From: Triplophysa rosa | Taxonomy: Eukaryota; Chordata; Actinopteri; Cypriniformes; Nemacheilidae | Assembly (NCBI RefSeq): GCF_024868665.1 | Contig: NC_079900.1 | Coordinates: 22,032,164-22,096,163, forward strand | Direction: 5' to 3' | DNA: 64,000 nt | Shown: positions 47,401-57,282 of the stretch, piece by piece | Layout of the letters: the number at the start of each line of letters is the position of its first letter | Numbering within the stretch: position 1 is the first letter of the stretch | Made by a program: the position numbers and the translations under genes | Notes under the pieces: generated by a model | Told to the model about the DNA's origin: nothing | Seen by the model: the letters and a program-made list of their open reading frames with translations, nothing else | Databases searched by the model: none

Positions 47401-47667
47401 GGGGTCTCAACTCTGATGATATACTGTATGTCATCTCTGATCACACAGGAAACGATGGATTCCATGCACAGAAACCTGGAGCAAAGCCGTCATATCCAGG
47501 CGATGCTGAGGGCGCTGGAGGCTCGTGACCGCTATCTGCTGGAGGATAATCTGTGGCGTGTTTCCTTCTGGTCCAGTGTCAGTCTTCTTGTCATGGTCAG
47601 CGTGGCCCTCACACAGGTGTACACATTACGCAGGTTGTTCAGTGACAAACACCGAGTCTGCACGTAG
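35485..47667 (+). CDS. tmed1: TMED1, p24-family ER-Golgi cargo receptor
   Basis: Type I membrane p24 protein that cycles between ER and Golgi in COPI/COPII vesicles. Exons: 35485-35652, 36803-36900, 47076-47259, 47449-47667; phases fit; 222 aa (human about 227). Residues 1-22 are a signal peptide. The GOLD domain follows, with E-F-T-F-L-L-P-A-G and Cys42 paired with Cys101 (R-I-C-F-D-N-S-F-S) and the tract G-G-x-L-D-V. An acidic stretch (residues 118-131, E-Q-D-D-E-D-E-D-W) leads to a coiled coil (about 145-185, L-E-A-R-D-R) and a membrane span at about 188-210. The short tail is [12 protein letters not shown], with LF where relatives usually have FF, and no C-terminal KKxx. An in-frame ATG at 35392 would precede the signal peptide, so I chose 35485 (A at -3). 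Intron 2 (10.2 kb) is mostly transposons. Confidence 0.93.
37558..39525. mobile_element. Middle element of the nest (GGCTGTCTCATTTCG ends)
   Basis: Left GGCTGTCTCATTTCGTAAAG followed by GCTGCGTCCTCC; right, inverted, GGACGCAGCCTTACGAAACG then AGACACGGCT. The arms match over more than 35 bp with a few differences. The target duplication is unclear (ATGGCT against ACGGCT is possible). It contains the inner hAT element. Ends resemble those of 45555-46176 (GCTGTGTCCCAATTC). Confidence 0.65.
38144..39465. mobile_element. hAT element, innermost of the nest
   Basis: Ends CAGTGTTCACCAACC and GGTTGGCGACCACTG (13 of 15 match as inverted repeats). Exact 8-bp target duplication CTTTAGAG at 38136-38143 and 39466-39473. 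The 1.3-kb interior is AT-rich and has no transposase frame. It inserted into the middle element. Confidence 0.9.
39815..40800. other. TMED1 intron 2, no recognised feature
   Basis: Mixed-composition intron sequence between the Harbinger-like element and the MITE at 40803. No exon or inverted terminal repeat recognised. Confidence 0.4.
40803..41392. mobile_element. Non-autonomous element with TAAAGGGGT ends
   Basis: Left TTTAAAGGGGTTATATGGCG and right TGCAATATGACTCCTTTAA are imperfect inverted ends (AAAGGGGTTATATG / CAATATGACTCCTTT). Flanking TTA/TAA allows a short TA-rich duplication. No transposase. In TMED1 intron 2. Confidence 0.65.
41843..43318. repeat. 1.5-kb imperfect palindrome (foldback)
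   Basis: Block 41843-42205 is repeated inverted at 42948-43318 with few differences (both contain GGCGTTATTATAATGACAAA and CGCGCG-rich sequence). A second inverted pair lies inside: 42436-42500 against 42838-42905 (TTTGATGCAACATTATTA). Only about 330 bp at the centre are unpaired. An 89-codon open frame occurs in both arms in mirror image and differs by a handful of residues, but I do not regard it as a gene. It is either a long-ended foldback transposon or two copies of one element inserted head to head. Confidence 0.8.
43392..45295. mobile_element. hAT element with CAGTGGTGTAAAG ends
   Basis: Ends CAGTGGTGTAAAG and CTTTACACCTCTG. Exact 8-bp target duplication CTGTGCAC at 43384-43391 and 45296-45303. 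The inside ends are rich in TACTTTACTTAAGTA-type sequence. No transposase is visible. A CACTA-like element is inserted at 43744-44774. Confidence 0.92.
43744..44774. mobile_element. CACTA-like element nested in a hAT element
   Basis: Ends CACGGTTAGCCCTTACC and GGTAAGGGCTAACAGTG, inverted with two mismatches. The inverted similarity continues inward (TTTCTACAGTAATATATTGG; CCAGCTAGTTACTGTAGG) for about 80 bp. Flanked by TA on each side. Non-autonomous; the interior is non-coding. Confidence 0.85.
45495..46431. mobile_element. hAT-like element with CAGAGRTGGGAA ends, nested
   Basis: Left CAGAGATGGGAAAAGTA and right TACTTCGTTACTTCCCACCTCTG form inverted ends (TACTTcgttacTTCCCAcCTCTG). No clean 8-bp duplication could be seen. 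It contains the element at 45555-46176 and lies in the hAT element at 45403-46761. Confidence 0.6.
45555..46176. mobile_element. Element with GCTGTGTCCCAATTC ends, innermost
   Basis: Left GCTGTGTCCCAATTCGGGGG and right CTGAATTGGGACACAGC are inverted ends; CTACAGCCTTC and GCCTTCAGTCG continue the pairing. The AT-rich interior has no coding signal. The superfamily is not decided; the target duplication is unclear. Confidence 0.65.
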
Positions 47668-47768
47668 CAGTTACAGAGAAGATGCTGTGCAAACTCTTGT
47701 GTGTGAATGTTACTGTACAGTGTAGATTACCGGTCAGGCTGCAGATGAAGGATAATAATAATGAATTC

Positions 47769-47774
47769 AATAAA
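47769..47774 (+). promoter_or_regulatory. TMED1 polyadenylation signal
   Basis: AATAAA 102 bp after the TMED1 stop codon, the first downstream hexamer. It implies a short 3' UTR of about 120 bp. Confidence 0.7.
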
Positions 47775-48104
47775 AGTACTAATGGATTAAGGACAATGAT
47801 ACATGGGGAGTTGCAGGCAAAGAAAAAAGTTTGTCAATAGCCTTTTGTATCTGCAAACGAGATATCGATGAATGACTTTGGGAGGTTAGCAGTTCAAATA
47901 ATGTTAAACACCCAATTTATTTAATTGTTGAATGTCATTTGTCCACATGACTTTTAGAACATTATACTTGAAATAATTTATACTTGAGGAATAAAATTGT
48001 GGTAAATTGTGACTGATTACAGATCGAATGGATTTACCACGCAGTAAAAATAAGAAAAAATCTATGGGTATTTAAAAAAACATTTTTGGTGTGCTAGTGT
48101 TATT

Positions 48105-48400
48105 TAGGTTGACCATACGTGCCATTTTTCCCAGACACGTTCTGGCCAGGATTGTGGGCGCATGCTCCAGAGGTCGCATTTGTCCACCGCATACGTCATC
48201 GAGGTTTTTTATTTCAGAAAAGCAACCATTACATTTCAAGGTAAGAATGAAACTACAACGTCTTTAGAGAAAAAAAATGTTTTTTATCAAATTTTATAAT
48301 GTTTTTTAACTAAAATGTGAGAACCTCGATGACACATGCGGTCAACAATTGTAACCTCCGGAAGATGTGTCCGGTAAAAATGGCACGCATGGTCACCCTA
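48105..48400. mobile_element. Non-autonomous hAT element
   Basis: Ends TAGGTTGACCATACGTGCC and GGCACGCATGGTCACCCTA, inverted with few mismatches. Exact 8-bp target duplication GTGTTATT at 48097-48104 and 48401-48408. It is 296 bp long and non-coding. An older, SINE-split relative lies at 6725-7065. Confidence 0.92.
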
Positions 48401-49067
48401 GTGTTATTGTACAGCACATTAAAATCCTATAGGTAACAAATACATCTCAGTTTTATGTTGCAGTGGAAATGCAAGGAGAAATGAACTGATCGGCATCATT
48501 CTTCTTGTTTTGTAGTCTTTATTCTGGTGCTTTGACTCAAATTGTTCCTGTAAGGTTGATTCATTCTCAAAAAAACATTTCTGATATTCTTCCATCACCC
48601 TACAAATAATAGTATATTTAAACCTTTATCCAAAATAATTCAATTCAATTATATTTATATAGCTCTTTTCACAATGTGCATTGTTCCAAAGCAGCTTTAC
48701 AGGAGCAAATAAGAAAAACTGAAAAACACAAAAAAGGTCAAACACGGCACAGTGCATGGTGTTTATAGAACAATCAAGATTATTCTAGTAAATAATATCT
48801 AATAAATGCAGTCTCCCAGTGGTTTATTTAGCATATTATGTATTAAGTGAATTCTTGGCTGAAAAGATGTGTCTATAGATTTAAATTGGGAGAGTGTGTC
48901 TGACCCTCGAATAGTATCGGGGAGGCTATTCCAGAGTTTACGTGCTACGTATGAGAAAGCTCTACCCCCTTTGGTGGATTTAGTTATTCTAGGTGTTATC
49001 AAAAGTCTGGAGTTTTGAGATCTTAGAGAGCGTGATGGGTTGTTGTGTGGTAGAAGCTCTACTGAAA

Positions 49068-50798
49068 CTACTGAACTAACTGTAGTTTGTTTATTGATGA
49101 TGCAGGACAACCACTAAGCAGTGCATTGCAGTACTCAAGTCTTGAGGTCACAAATGCATGAATAAGCTTCTCTGCGTCAGCAACACATAAAATATTTCGC
49201 AATTTGGCAACATTTCTAAGGTGGAAGAAGGCTGTTTTTGTGACATTTGAGATGTGATTTCTAAATGACAGGTTGCTGTCTAATATAACGCCGAGGTCTT
49301 TAACTGTATTTGTTGGAGTAACAGTGCAGCCTTCAATTTGCAGGTTATAATCCGAAATATTCTGCTCACGTGTCTTTGGTCCGATAAGTAATATTTCTGT
49401 TTTATTCAAATTTAAAAGAAGGAAATTACAAGTCATCCAATGTTTTATATCTTCGATGCACTCTGCCAGTTTGGATAGCTGGAAGGAATCATCTGGTCTT
49501 GATGAGATATATAGCGGAGTATCATCTGCATAACAGTGGAAGCTAATTCCATGTTTTCTAATAATGTTTCCAAGGGGCAGCATGTATATGGAGAATAGCA
49601 AGGGTCCTAAAACCGATCCCTGAGGTAATCCATAATTTACTTGCGTTAGATTTGATGATTCCCCATTTAAATGGACAAATTGATGTCTGTCTGATAAGTA
49701 AGATCTGAACCATTGTAGTGCCTGTCCCTGAATACCGGTATAATTGTGTAAGCGATCTAGAAGTATTTTATGGTCTACAGTATCGAACGCTGCACTAAGG
49801 TCGAGCAGGACTAGGAGTGAGATGTTACCTTTATCTGATGCTATAAGCAGGTCGTTTGTAATTTTAACGAGCGCAGATTCAGTACTATGATGCGGTCTAA
49901 AGCCTGACTGGAATTTTTCGTGTATGTCATTATTTTGTAAGAAAGAGCACAACTGATTGGTCACTACTTTTTCTAGTATTTTAGACAGGTAAGGGAGATT
50001 TGAAATCGGTCTATAGTTTCCTAGTTCATTGGGGTCTAAGTTTGGTTTCTTGATAAGAGGCTTAATGACGGCCAGTTTAAAGGCTCCTGGGACATGGCCT
50101 AGATTAATTGACGAGTTGATAATGTTATAAATGGGCTCAATTGCAACGGGTAATAACTCTTTTAATAATTTAGTTGGTATGGGGTCTAATAAGCAAGTTG
50201 TAGGTTTAGATGTTGCAATAAGTTTAATGAAATCTTTCTGTTTTATAGGTGAAAAACACTGTAGCCTTTCTTTTGGGGCGATGGTTGGTACTAATTTATA
50301 GGACAGACTTGGAGGTTGAGTTTTTACTATTTTGTCTCTTATGTTTTCGATTTTTTCTTTAAAAAAATTCATGAATTCATTGCTATCAAGGTGCGGCGGA
50401 ATACCCAGGTCAGGTGAAGTCTGTTTATTTGTTAGTTTAGCAACTGTACTAAATAAAAACCTTGGATTGTTTTTGTTAGTTTCTATGAGGTTTCGGAGGT
50501 GCTCAGCCTTTGCTGCTTTTAGTGCCTTTTTATAACAGTTTGCACTCTCTTTCCACGCAATTTTAAAGACCTCTAATTGGGTTTGTTTCCATTTGCGCTC
50601 CAGTTTACGTGTTTCTCTTTTAAGGGCGCGAGTGGTGCTATTGTACCATGGTGCTACGTTTTTCTCATTAATCTTTTTTGACTTCATAGGTGCGACAGCT
50701 TCTAATGTATTAGAGAAAATAGTGCCCAATTTGCTGGTCATGTCATCGAGCGATTCTGTATTTATTGGTATGGTTATTAAAGGAGTCAGATCTGGCAA
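49068..50798 (-). pseudogene. LINE reverse transcriptase, internally deleted
   Basis: Open frame of 576 codons. Reverse-transcriptase blocks in order: N-Y-R-P-I-S-N-L-P, then F-R-P-H-H-S-T-E-S-A-L, L-D-L-S-A-A-F-D-T-V-D-H (motif A), G-L-P-Q-G-S-V-L-G-P-L-L-F (motif B), Y-A-D-D-T (motif C, catalytic Asp pair), then K-T-E-I and L-G-V-I-L-D. It stops at the point (Q-L-V-Q) where relatives continue with the C-terminal domain. That domain resumes in the frame at 49110-48799 (L-W-N-S-L-P-D-T-I-R), with an apparent deletion of several dozen residues between. The catalytic core is intact, but the whole protein is not. Confidence 0.85.
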
Positions 50799-51145
50799 GC
50801 TCTTTGCGAGGTAATTGTTCTACCCTGTCGATAACGAGTTAAACGGCTGATTTCTGAAGTGCGCAGTGTACATGTTATAAGATAGTGATCGGTGACATCG
50901 TCGCTTTGAGGTATAATATCTATATTGGTTAGATCGGCTCCGTGAGATATAATCAAGTCTAGTGTATGATTAAATCGATGAGTGGGTCCATTGATGTGTT
51001 GTGTTACTCCAAAAGAGTGTAGTAGCTCTGTAAACGCCACTGCTAATGCATCGTTAGCATTATCTACGTGGATATTAAAGTCTCCAACAATTAGTACTTT
51101 ATCAACGTTAACCAATAGGTCCGATAAGAAGTCCGCGTAAAACAA
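50786..51145 (-). pseudogene. LINE endonuclease C-terminal part
   Basis: Open frame of 119 codons with V-G-D-F-N-I-H-V-D, then G-P-T-H-R...H-T-L-D-L-I-I-S and the closing D-H-Y-L-I-T-C, the conserved order of the APE-type endonuclease of non-LTR elements (catalytic Asn and terminal Asp-His). The N-terminal half is missing. It ends in a frame different from that of the reverse transcriptase; a frameshift near 50790 separates them. Confidence 0.8.
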
Positions 51146-51149
51146 GTCT

Positions 51150-53030
51150 TATTTTTAAGCCTTTAAATAAGTCTTAAAAGACAAAATAAAATCTTTTTAC
51201 AACAAAGTGTAATGACTGTAAATAATAATTTTTAGAGTTGCAGTGAATGAACATGTTCACAAATAACAAATCATTGTAGTTCTCAGTGAATGACTCACAA
51301 AATATTCATGTTCTTTATTAAATCTCGTTCATTAGTCAGTAGAAATTTGGCATTGACATCACAAATCATGCAGTGAAACCTTAGAAGAGGCTGTTGAGCA
51401 ATCAGACCAGTTGCCAAAAAGAAAAGAAAAAATAATAGAAGAAAAATGATCAGGCAACAGGATTTTCTCTTCTGTAGCAGCACTAAACCTTCACAAATCC
51501 AACGAACACTCCAGACCCAAGAAATGACTGTAAATAATCTGCGATATTTTCTCACACAGCAGAGATCAGCTTCTGGAAAGTTGCTATTTACTGGCTACTA
51601 TCTTTTCAGCCTTAGATGTTTAGTCTTTATACTTCAAATACATTTATTGTTTGTTTGTTTGTTCTTTAGACTCCTTGATTTGCCACAAAACAAACACTGA
51701 CAACATTATTATTGCTTATTTTACCTTTGTTCCTTGTTTAATTCCACTGTGTGACAACTTTCATTCATTTGTTCAGACTTTCAGTATTTTACAGAACAGC
51801 ACTGGAAGGTTTCCTCAGAGGTATCGCTCATAGAATACAACAATAGTATTTCAATAGCAAAATCCCATTATTGTTTATTGAGTATTTGAAACTAAGCAGT
51901 GGGTGTAAAAATAATGATTTGTTTATTCAGTTTGTTTATACCGAGGCGTCATCTCTATTGACTTTCATTCAGACAGATCTGACTTTGATCTCTCTAGTGG
52001 AAGTTTCTGACATATTCTCCATATAGCAATTAGATGTTTATGAATTCACATCATTTAAATGCGGAAAAATACATTCAGATCCAGTCAGAACTGCCAAGTA
52101 TCTGACAGAGCAAAAATATTACAGATAACCAATATTGCAGATAAAATGCTAGATTTTTTTAAAGTGACCTATTGTATAAAAGTTATTTCACACATGATAT
52201 ATGTACTGAATATCAGCCATGAGGTCACAGCCATGCTAAGACAAAATCACAGCCTCTTGCTATTCAGTATGTGTGATATTGCATCGTCTCTTCACGTACA
52301 ATATTTTCATTTTTTACTCGCCCACGGGACGTTCTACAACGTCATGTGGGTGAGTAAAAAATGACAACATTTAGATTTTCGGACGAACTATCCCTTTTAA
52401 GTTCAGAATACAAATTGCAGTCCCTGAATGAATTTTAGTTTTGAGTACATTATTTATGACAGTCCATATTGATTGCCTTTTGCCTTAAATAATTGTCTTT
52501 TAAAAACAGACACGCTATGAATGGACGTCATGATGCTGTCCTCATAGTGCAGTATAGCGGTTGTATCCCGGTCTCCACACAGGTTCACCACTGGTTCTCT
52601 GGCCGGCGGGGAGGTGGACGTCTGTTCAACAACAGCAATCAAAACCACAGGAGTGAGAATTTTCAACTATCGATGTACATGTTAAAAGAACACCCTCATG
52701 AACCCATGGAACTGAAAATTAGATTTTTTTTGAACAGCTCTAGATGTAATGGCCACGTCAAAAAAACACAAGGTGCCAGTTTTGACATCATGGATGTTAG
52801 ACAGGCATTCGTACTTGATGTGAGAGCTGAGATTTGGTTGTGAACAACCTACATTTCATTTACTCATTATTATATAGTTTCAGAACAAAACTCTTGATAA
52901 CAGCTTTAGTCATTGTAAGTAGTTGTAGTTTAGATAATAGACAAGGTTGATCAAAACTTTGAGGTCACATCACATAGGTTTTGCAGTGTCATGAAGGTGA
53001 GTTTTTCTTGGTTTTCAAGGTGATGATGTT
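51150..53030. other. Intergenic spacer, TMED1-dnm2
   Basis: No exon with splice signals. MITE-end remnants are visible: TGTGGGTGAGTAAAAAATGA and ACGAACTATCCCTTTTAAG at 52345-52400, without a clear partner. The 116-codon frame at 52493-52843 has no recognisable domain. Confidence 0.4.
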
Positions 53031-53038
53031 CAGTAACT

Positions 53039-53368
53039 TAAAGTGATAGTTAACCCATAAATGAAAATTCTGCCATCATTTACTCACCCTCTTGTCGTGT
53101 CAAACCTGTATGAGTTTCTTTCTTCCGCAGAACAAAAAAGATATTTTGAAAAATGTTGTTGACCGAACATCGATGGCAGCCATTCACTTGCATTGCTTTT
53201 GAGTCCATACAATAGAAGGCAATGGCTGCCACCGCTGTTCGGTTATCAGAACATTCTTCAAAATATCTTCTTTTGTGTTCTGCGGAAGAAAGAAAGCCAT
53301 ACAGGTTTGAATGACAAGAGGATGAGTAAATGATGAGTTTTCATTTTTGGGTGAACTATCCCTTTAAC
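53039..53368. repeat. MITE, AAAGGGATAGTTCACCC family
   Basis: Left TTAAAGTGATAGTTAACCC and right GGGTGAACTATCCCTTTAA. The two arms are near mirror images (CAAACCTGTATGAG...; TCTTCCGCAGAACA and its inverse), giving a hairpin of more than 300 bp. Flanked by TTAA. Confidence 0.85.
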
Positions 53369-54140
53369 AAAAGGAAAGCAACGTGAAATATGCTGAACAG
53401 GAGTAACATATGGTATTACTCATGAAGTCACATGGTTATAAATCACAATATTCAGTCAAATGCATGACTAAGAAAACTGGAGTCTTCTATGACTACACCA
53501 TTTTGAGGAAGCCTGATCATGAGTTATTCTGATGAAGCCAGTTTCACTGAGGAAGCCACCTTATGGTTTACATTTGTGGTTCTCAATCCTGTTCATAGGG
53601 ACCACTGGAATGTAGGGTCCAAAAATAACTTTCTGCCACATCCACCACTATTAAATGAACTATCCTTGCATTTTTGGGAGTGACAAACAAAAGCACATTA
53701 AGGATGAGCTATCCTTAGGCCTTTAATAAAATTGCACCTGTAAACAAATTTTAAGTCATATTTCCGAACAATAACATGTCGGATTATTAATTTGACATCT
53801 TCATTGAAACTATGTTTGTGTTCCTTATACAGGTCCAGCTGGCGAGAGATGTTTGATACTTGGTTAAGTGTCATTTTAGCAGCGTTGACATGAATTACAA
53901 GACAAGAATTACAATATGTCCCAATACTGGTGTAATGACTTACTACTCGAGTTGTCCCAGTTTCACTTCACAGTTATCAAATTCACTGTGACGGTATTAT
54001 CATGATATCTATTTAAACATGATCTTTTTTTATAAAACGAACAAATAAAAGCTATCAGTCAAATTCATCTTAATTTTGTTTTTTCTTTTTGGTCAACAAA
54101 TCACACTTAAACTTCAAGTGTAAGGATTAGAGAACGAGTT
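53369..54140. other. Intergenic spacer
   Basis: AT-rich; no exon or repeat recognised. Confidence 0.4.
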
Positions 54141-54149
54141 CGTAACCCC

Positions 54150-54437
54150 TGTGATCATTTACTCATCCTCTTGTCATTTCAAACCTGTATGGGTTTCTTA
54201 CTTCTGCAGAACACAAAAGAAGATATTTTGAGGAATGTTGTAAAAGACCAAACAACGGCGGTACCCTTTGACTTGCATTGGTTTTGCGTCCATACAATAG
54301 AAGTGAATGGGTGCCGTCACTGTTCGGTTATCAACTTTATTCAAAATATCTTCCTTTCAAGCAAGAAGAAAGAAAACCATACAGGTTTGAAGTAAATGAT
54401 GACAGAATTTTCAGTTTTGGTTGAACCATCACTTTAA
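54150..54437. repeat. MITE, same family, left end eroded
   Basis: Contains ATCATTTACTCATCCTCTTG, CAAACCTGTATGGG, CTTCTGCAGAACACAAAAGA and the right end TTGGTTGAACCATCACTTTA. The left 25 bp are not recognisable. Confidence 0.75.
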
Positions 54438-54902
54438 GGCAAAACTAAACAGGTGCTGAATTATTTACAATATTATTTTTTGTCGAATTAACACAATATT
54501 GATAATCATGGTTTGATATTATTACAGTTATTGTCAATAGTGGTATACTGTGACACTCCTACTAACTACATACTTAAAAAGAATACCTGCACAGTATGCA
54601 AATTAAGTGCATAAGGTTAGTAAAGTGTGCAGTGTTGGGAGTCTCCAGGAACAGGATTGAATAACACAGGTTAACACCAAAATGCAGAATAAATGACTAG
54701 TCCAAAAAACCATATATGAGTAATCCAGAATCAGATTATATGACTGATGACATCACTGTAACTGTTTATCTTTGACCACCAAAGAAACTTTATGCTGGGT
54801 TGTACTGGCTTTACAGGAAGAGTTACTCAGTTTATTTGCAATAACAGATAACTCCGTTTTAAAAAATGTCCGCAAATCATGTTTTTATTGTGTTATTATT
54901 AC

Positions 54903-55192
54903 TTAAAGGAATAGTCCACCTTCAAAATGGAAATTCTGTCATCATTTACACACCCTGTCATCATTTTAAACCAGCTGCGACACAAAAGATGTTGGTAACC
55001 AAAACCTGTTGGTCCCTGTTTGTGTGGAGACAAAACCAATGCACGTCAATGGGGACCAATGGTTTTCTGTTACCGACGTTCTTCACAATATCTTCTTAAG
55101 CTTTCTGCAGACAAAAGAAGATCACACAGGTTTGAAATGACATGAGGGTGTGTAAATAATGACAGGATTTTCATTTTAAAGGTGAACGATCC
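54903..55192. repeat. MITE, same family, diverged copy
   Basis: Left TTAAAGGAATAGTCCACC; right AAAGGTGAACGATCC. The mid-part carries TGTCATCATTTACACACCC and its inverse GGGTGTGTAAATAATGACAG. More diverged than the copies at 53039 and 59919. Confidence 0.7.
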
Positions 55193-55282
55193 TATCCTGC
55201 TCCTGAACTCGTAGTGACGAAATGAGAGAAACAGCTGAACACACGACACAAGGAAACATTAACCAGCAGAGCGCCAGGTCTT

Positions 55283-57282
55283 TCTGATCCACAACACCTT
55301 TTATTATCTCACTTCAGCATTCTCATTCTGCTCCAGGTCCTTAACATCGCTACACAGGCACTTGACAGTGATTCATTCTTCCAAAAGCATACAAAAGAAA
55401 TGCGAAATATGTCCTCGGTCTCCCACTCCATACAAATATGAATGGATGAATGGGAGACGGGGGTCAGACTACAGAGTGTCAACGGAGGATACGGCTGCAG
55501 TGATTCCGGCTTCATCTGGTCAATGAGATAAAGAGATGTTTGAATATATTAAAGGTATAAACGTGTACATTTCAAGCTTTCAAATGGTCGAACCGACTGG
55601 ATCGTGGAGATGCGGTTGCCATCACTGCAGCCATAAGACACAAGAATGCACTTAAGCGTTCTGTCCAGAAAAACGACATCATTTTGAGATCCAGTTTACA
55701 ACCGCGGCCGTTTTTGAAAGCGGTTTAATGGGCCTCGATTATTTACAGACTCTCTGGACAGAAGGCTGAAGCCATAAAGTCGCTTTCCGCCAACACCGAA
55801 TCCATGTAAGGATCAAGAAAACAAAATAAAACGTGTTGGGCGATAAAAAGCAAACGCTGGATCAATGGGAACCTCGCTCTGAACTACATACGACCAACAA
55901 TCTCAACCTTTGTTAATACAGGCGATTACTCAATCTTTTAAAAGGGAAGTGTCTGTGGTTCTAGACCCAAAAAGGAGAAGCAGAGCTCATGAAAAACACA
56001 AATCAACACCATTATCAGGTTATAAATAATGTACTCACCCTACTCCCCAAGCCGCCCCAATGTGTTAGTACAGCTAGTATGATCTCTACATTAAAAGTTC
56101 AGCGCTCTCATAGTTTCCCGTGTCGTGTAGGTGAGAACAGATTCGTCACGCGTTTCGGTTTCCAAAGACATCACGTCCGCAAACACACCTGCATGTGCCA
56201 TATTCAGTGATCCTGTGGTTCAGTCGCCCAAGTTAACATTCAGTGCATTCCCACTTTCTGACGGTTAGCTCACTTTTATAATTCTCCCCCGGTCGCCGTC
56301 CCTGAACGTGTAATGAATATCACCCATAAGGCCTTGCGGACGAATTGAGGTTAAATCTACGATACCATGCCGTTACGCTCGCGTAAACTAGGTTACCGAA
56401 TTCAGAGTCGGATGTTACCTGAGACGCTATTTTACAAGTGGTTACAGGATTATATTCATATACACGTCTTTTTTTATTTATCGTATAAACAAATCATTAC
56501 AGATATTTGCACCTCCAGCTATCTGTGAAATTCCAGAGCCAGTATACTAGATGTGCTTTACAGAAACATTTTCCCGGACGCAACGACGTTTTCGTGGCAT
56601 TTCTGAATGTTTGCTCGCATTTGTACATAATGAACAGTCGCCGTTCTGGAGAGCATCAATTCACATGTAAATCAGTATATCAAGAGAACAAAATGAGATC
56701 AAAATCAACCCAAATAATAGCAATAAGAATAACCAAAAGTTAAAGAGTAAAGAAAACACAAACCCCCCACAATGAGTGTGTCTAATGCAAGAGGTCTTCA
56801 ACCACCCTTAAGTTACTCAAGAACAGGAAAAAAACAGGCCAGTTTGAACACCAACTAGCTTGCACAGTGCTTTTATACAATTTATCCCACATTAAATCGC
56901 TAGTCAGAGAGAAGGAACATATCTCCACCAGATAGAAAACCAGACCTAATGTTGTTTCAGCTACACGAGTTGAGTAGGACACCCCCTGGTGGTCACCTGA
57001 AAGATGACATGACACAGAAAAATGACAGGCCCTTGGCTCACCTTTCCCATGTACTAATAATAATAATGACTGTTTTAATATGTATGTGCTTAATTTAGAG
57101 CTCTGGGCATTAGAAACTACAGATGTCATTCGCAGCGCTGATCCCAGAACAGTCTGAGTGGATTATTAAGGTCTATTGGTCAGGCTGTGTGTGTAGACAC
57201 GAGCACATATTTCAGTGCAGCTCTCCAGCCCCCCGCTCTCTCTTTCTGTCAGCCAGCACAATACGGTGCCCAGCGCACAGGT
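55283..57282 (-). other. dnm2: dnm2 3' UTR
   Basis: The 2.0 kb downstream of the dnm2 stop codon, up to an AATAAA hexamer on minus at 55305-55300. There is no other gene in this stretch. UTR extent is inferred from the hexamer, and a nearer site could also be used. Confidence 0.6.
55300..55305 (-). promoter_or_regulatory. dnm2 candidate polyadenylation signal
   Basis: AATAAA on the minus strand, followed downstream by sequence reading AGGTGTTGTGG, a G/T-rich tract as expected after a cleavage site. Confidence 0.6.

Larger units (their letters stand above)
48640..51145 (-). mobile_element. 5'-truncated LINE of the L2/CR1/Rex group
   Basis: Read on minus: the end of an APE-type endonuclease, a reverse transcriptase, a C-terminal domain and a 3' tail ending in AATTC-type repeats near 48643 with the phrase AAAGCTGCTTTGG. 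It has lost its 5' end at about 51145, as is usual for LINEs that stop early in reverse transcription. It lies between TMED1 and dnm2. I did not identify a target duplication. Confidence 0.85.

Noticed and set aside
52493..52843. 116-codon frame between TMED1 and dnm2
   Set aside because: No domain, no conserved motif and no polyadenylation or splice context.
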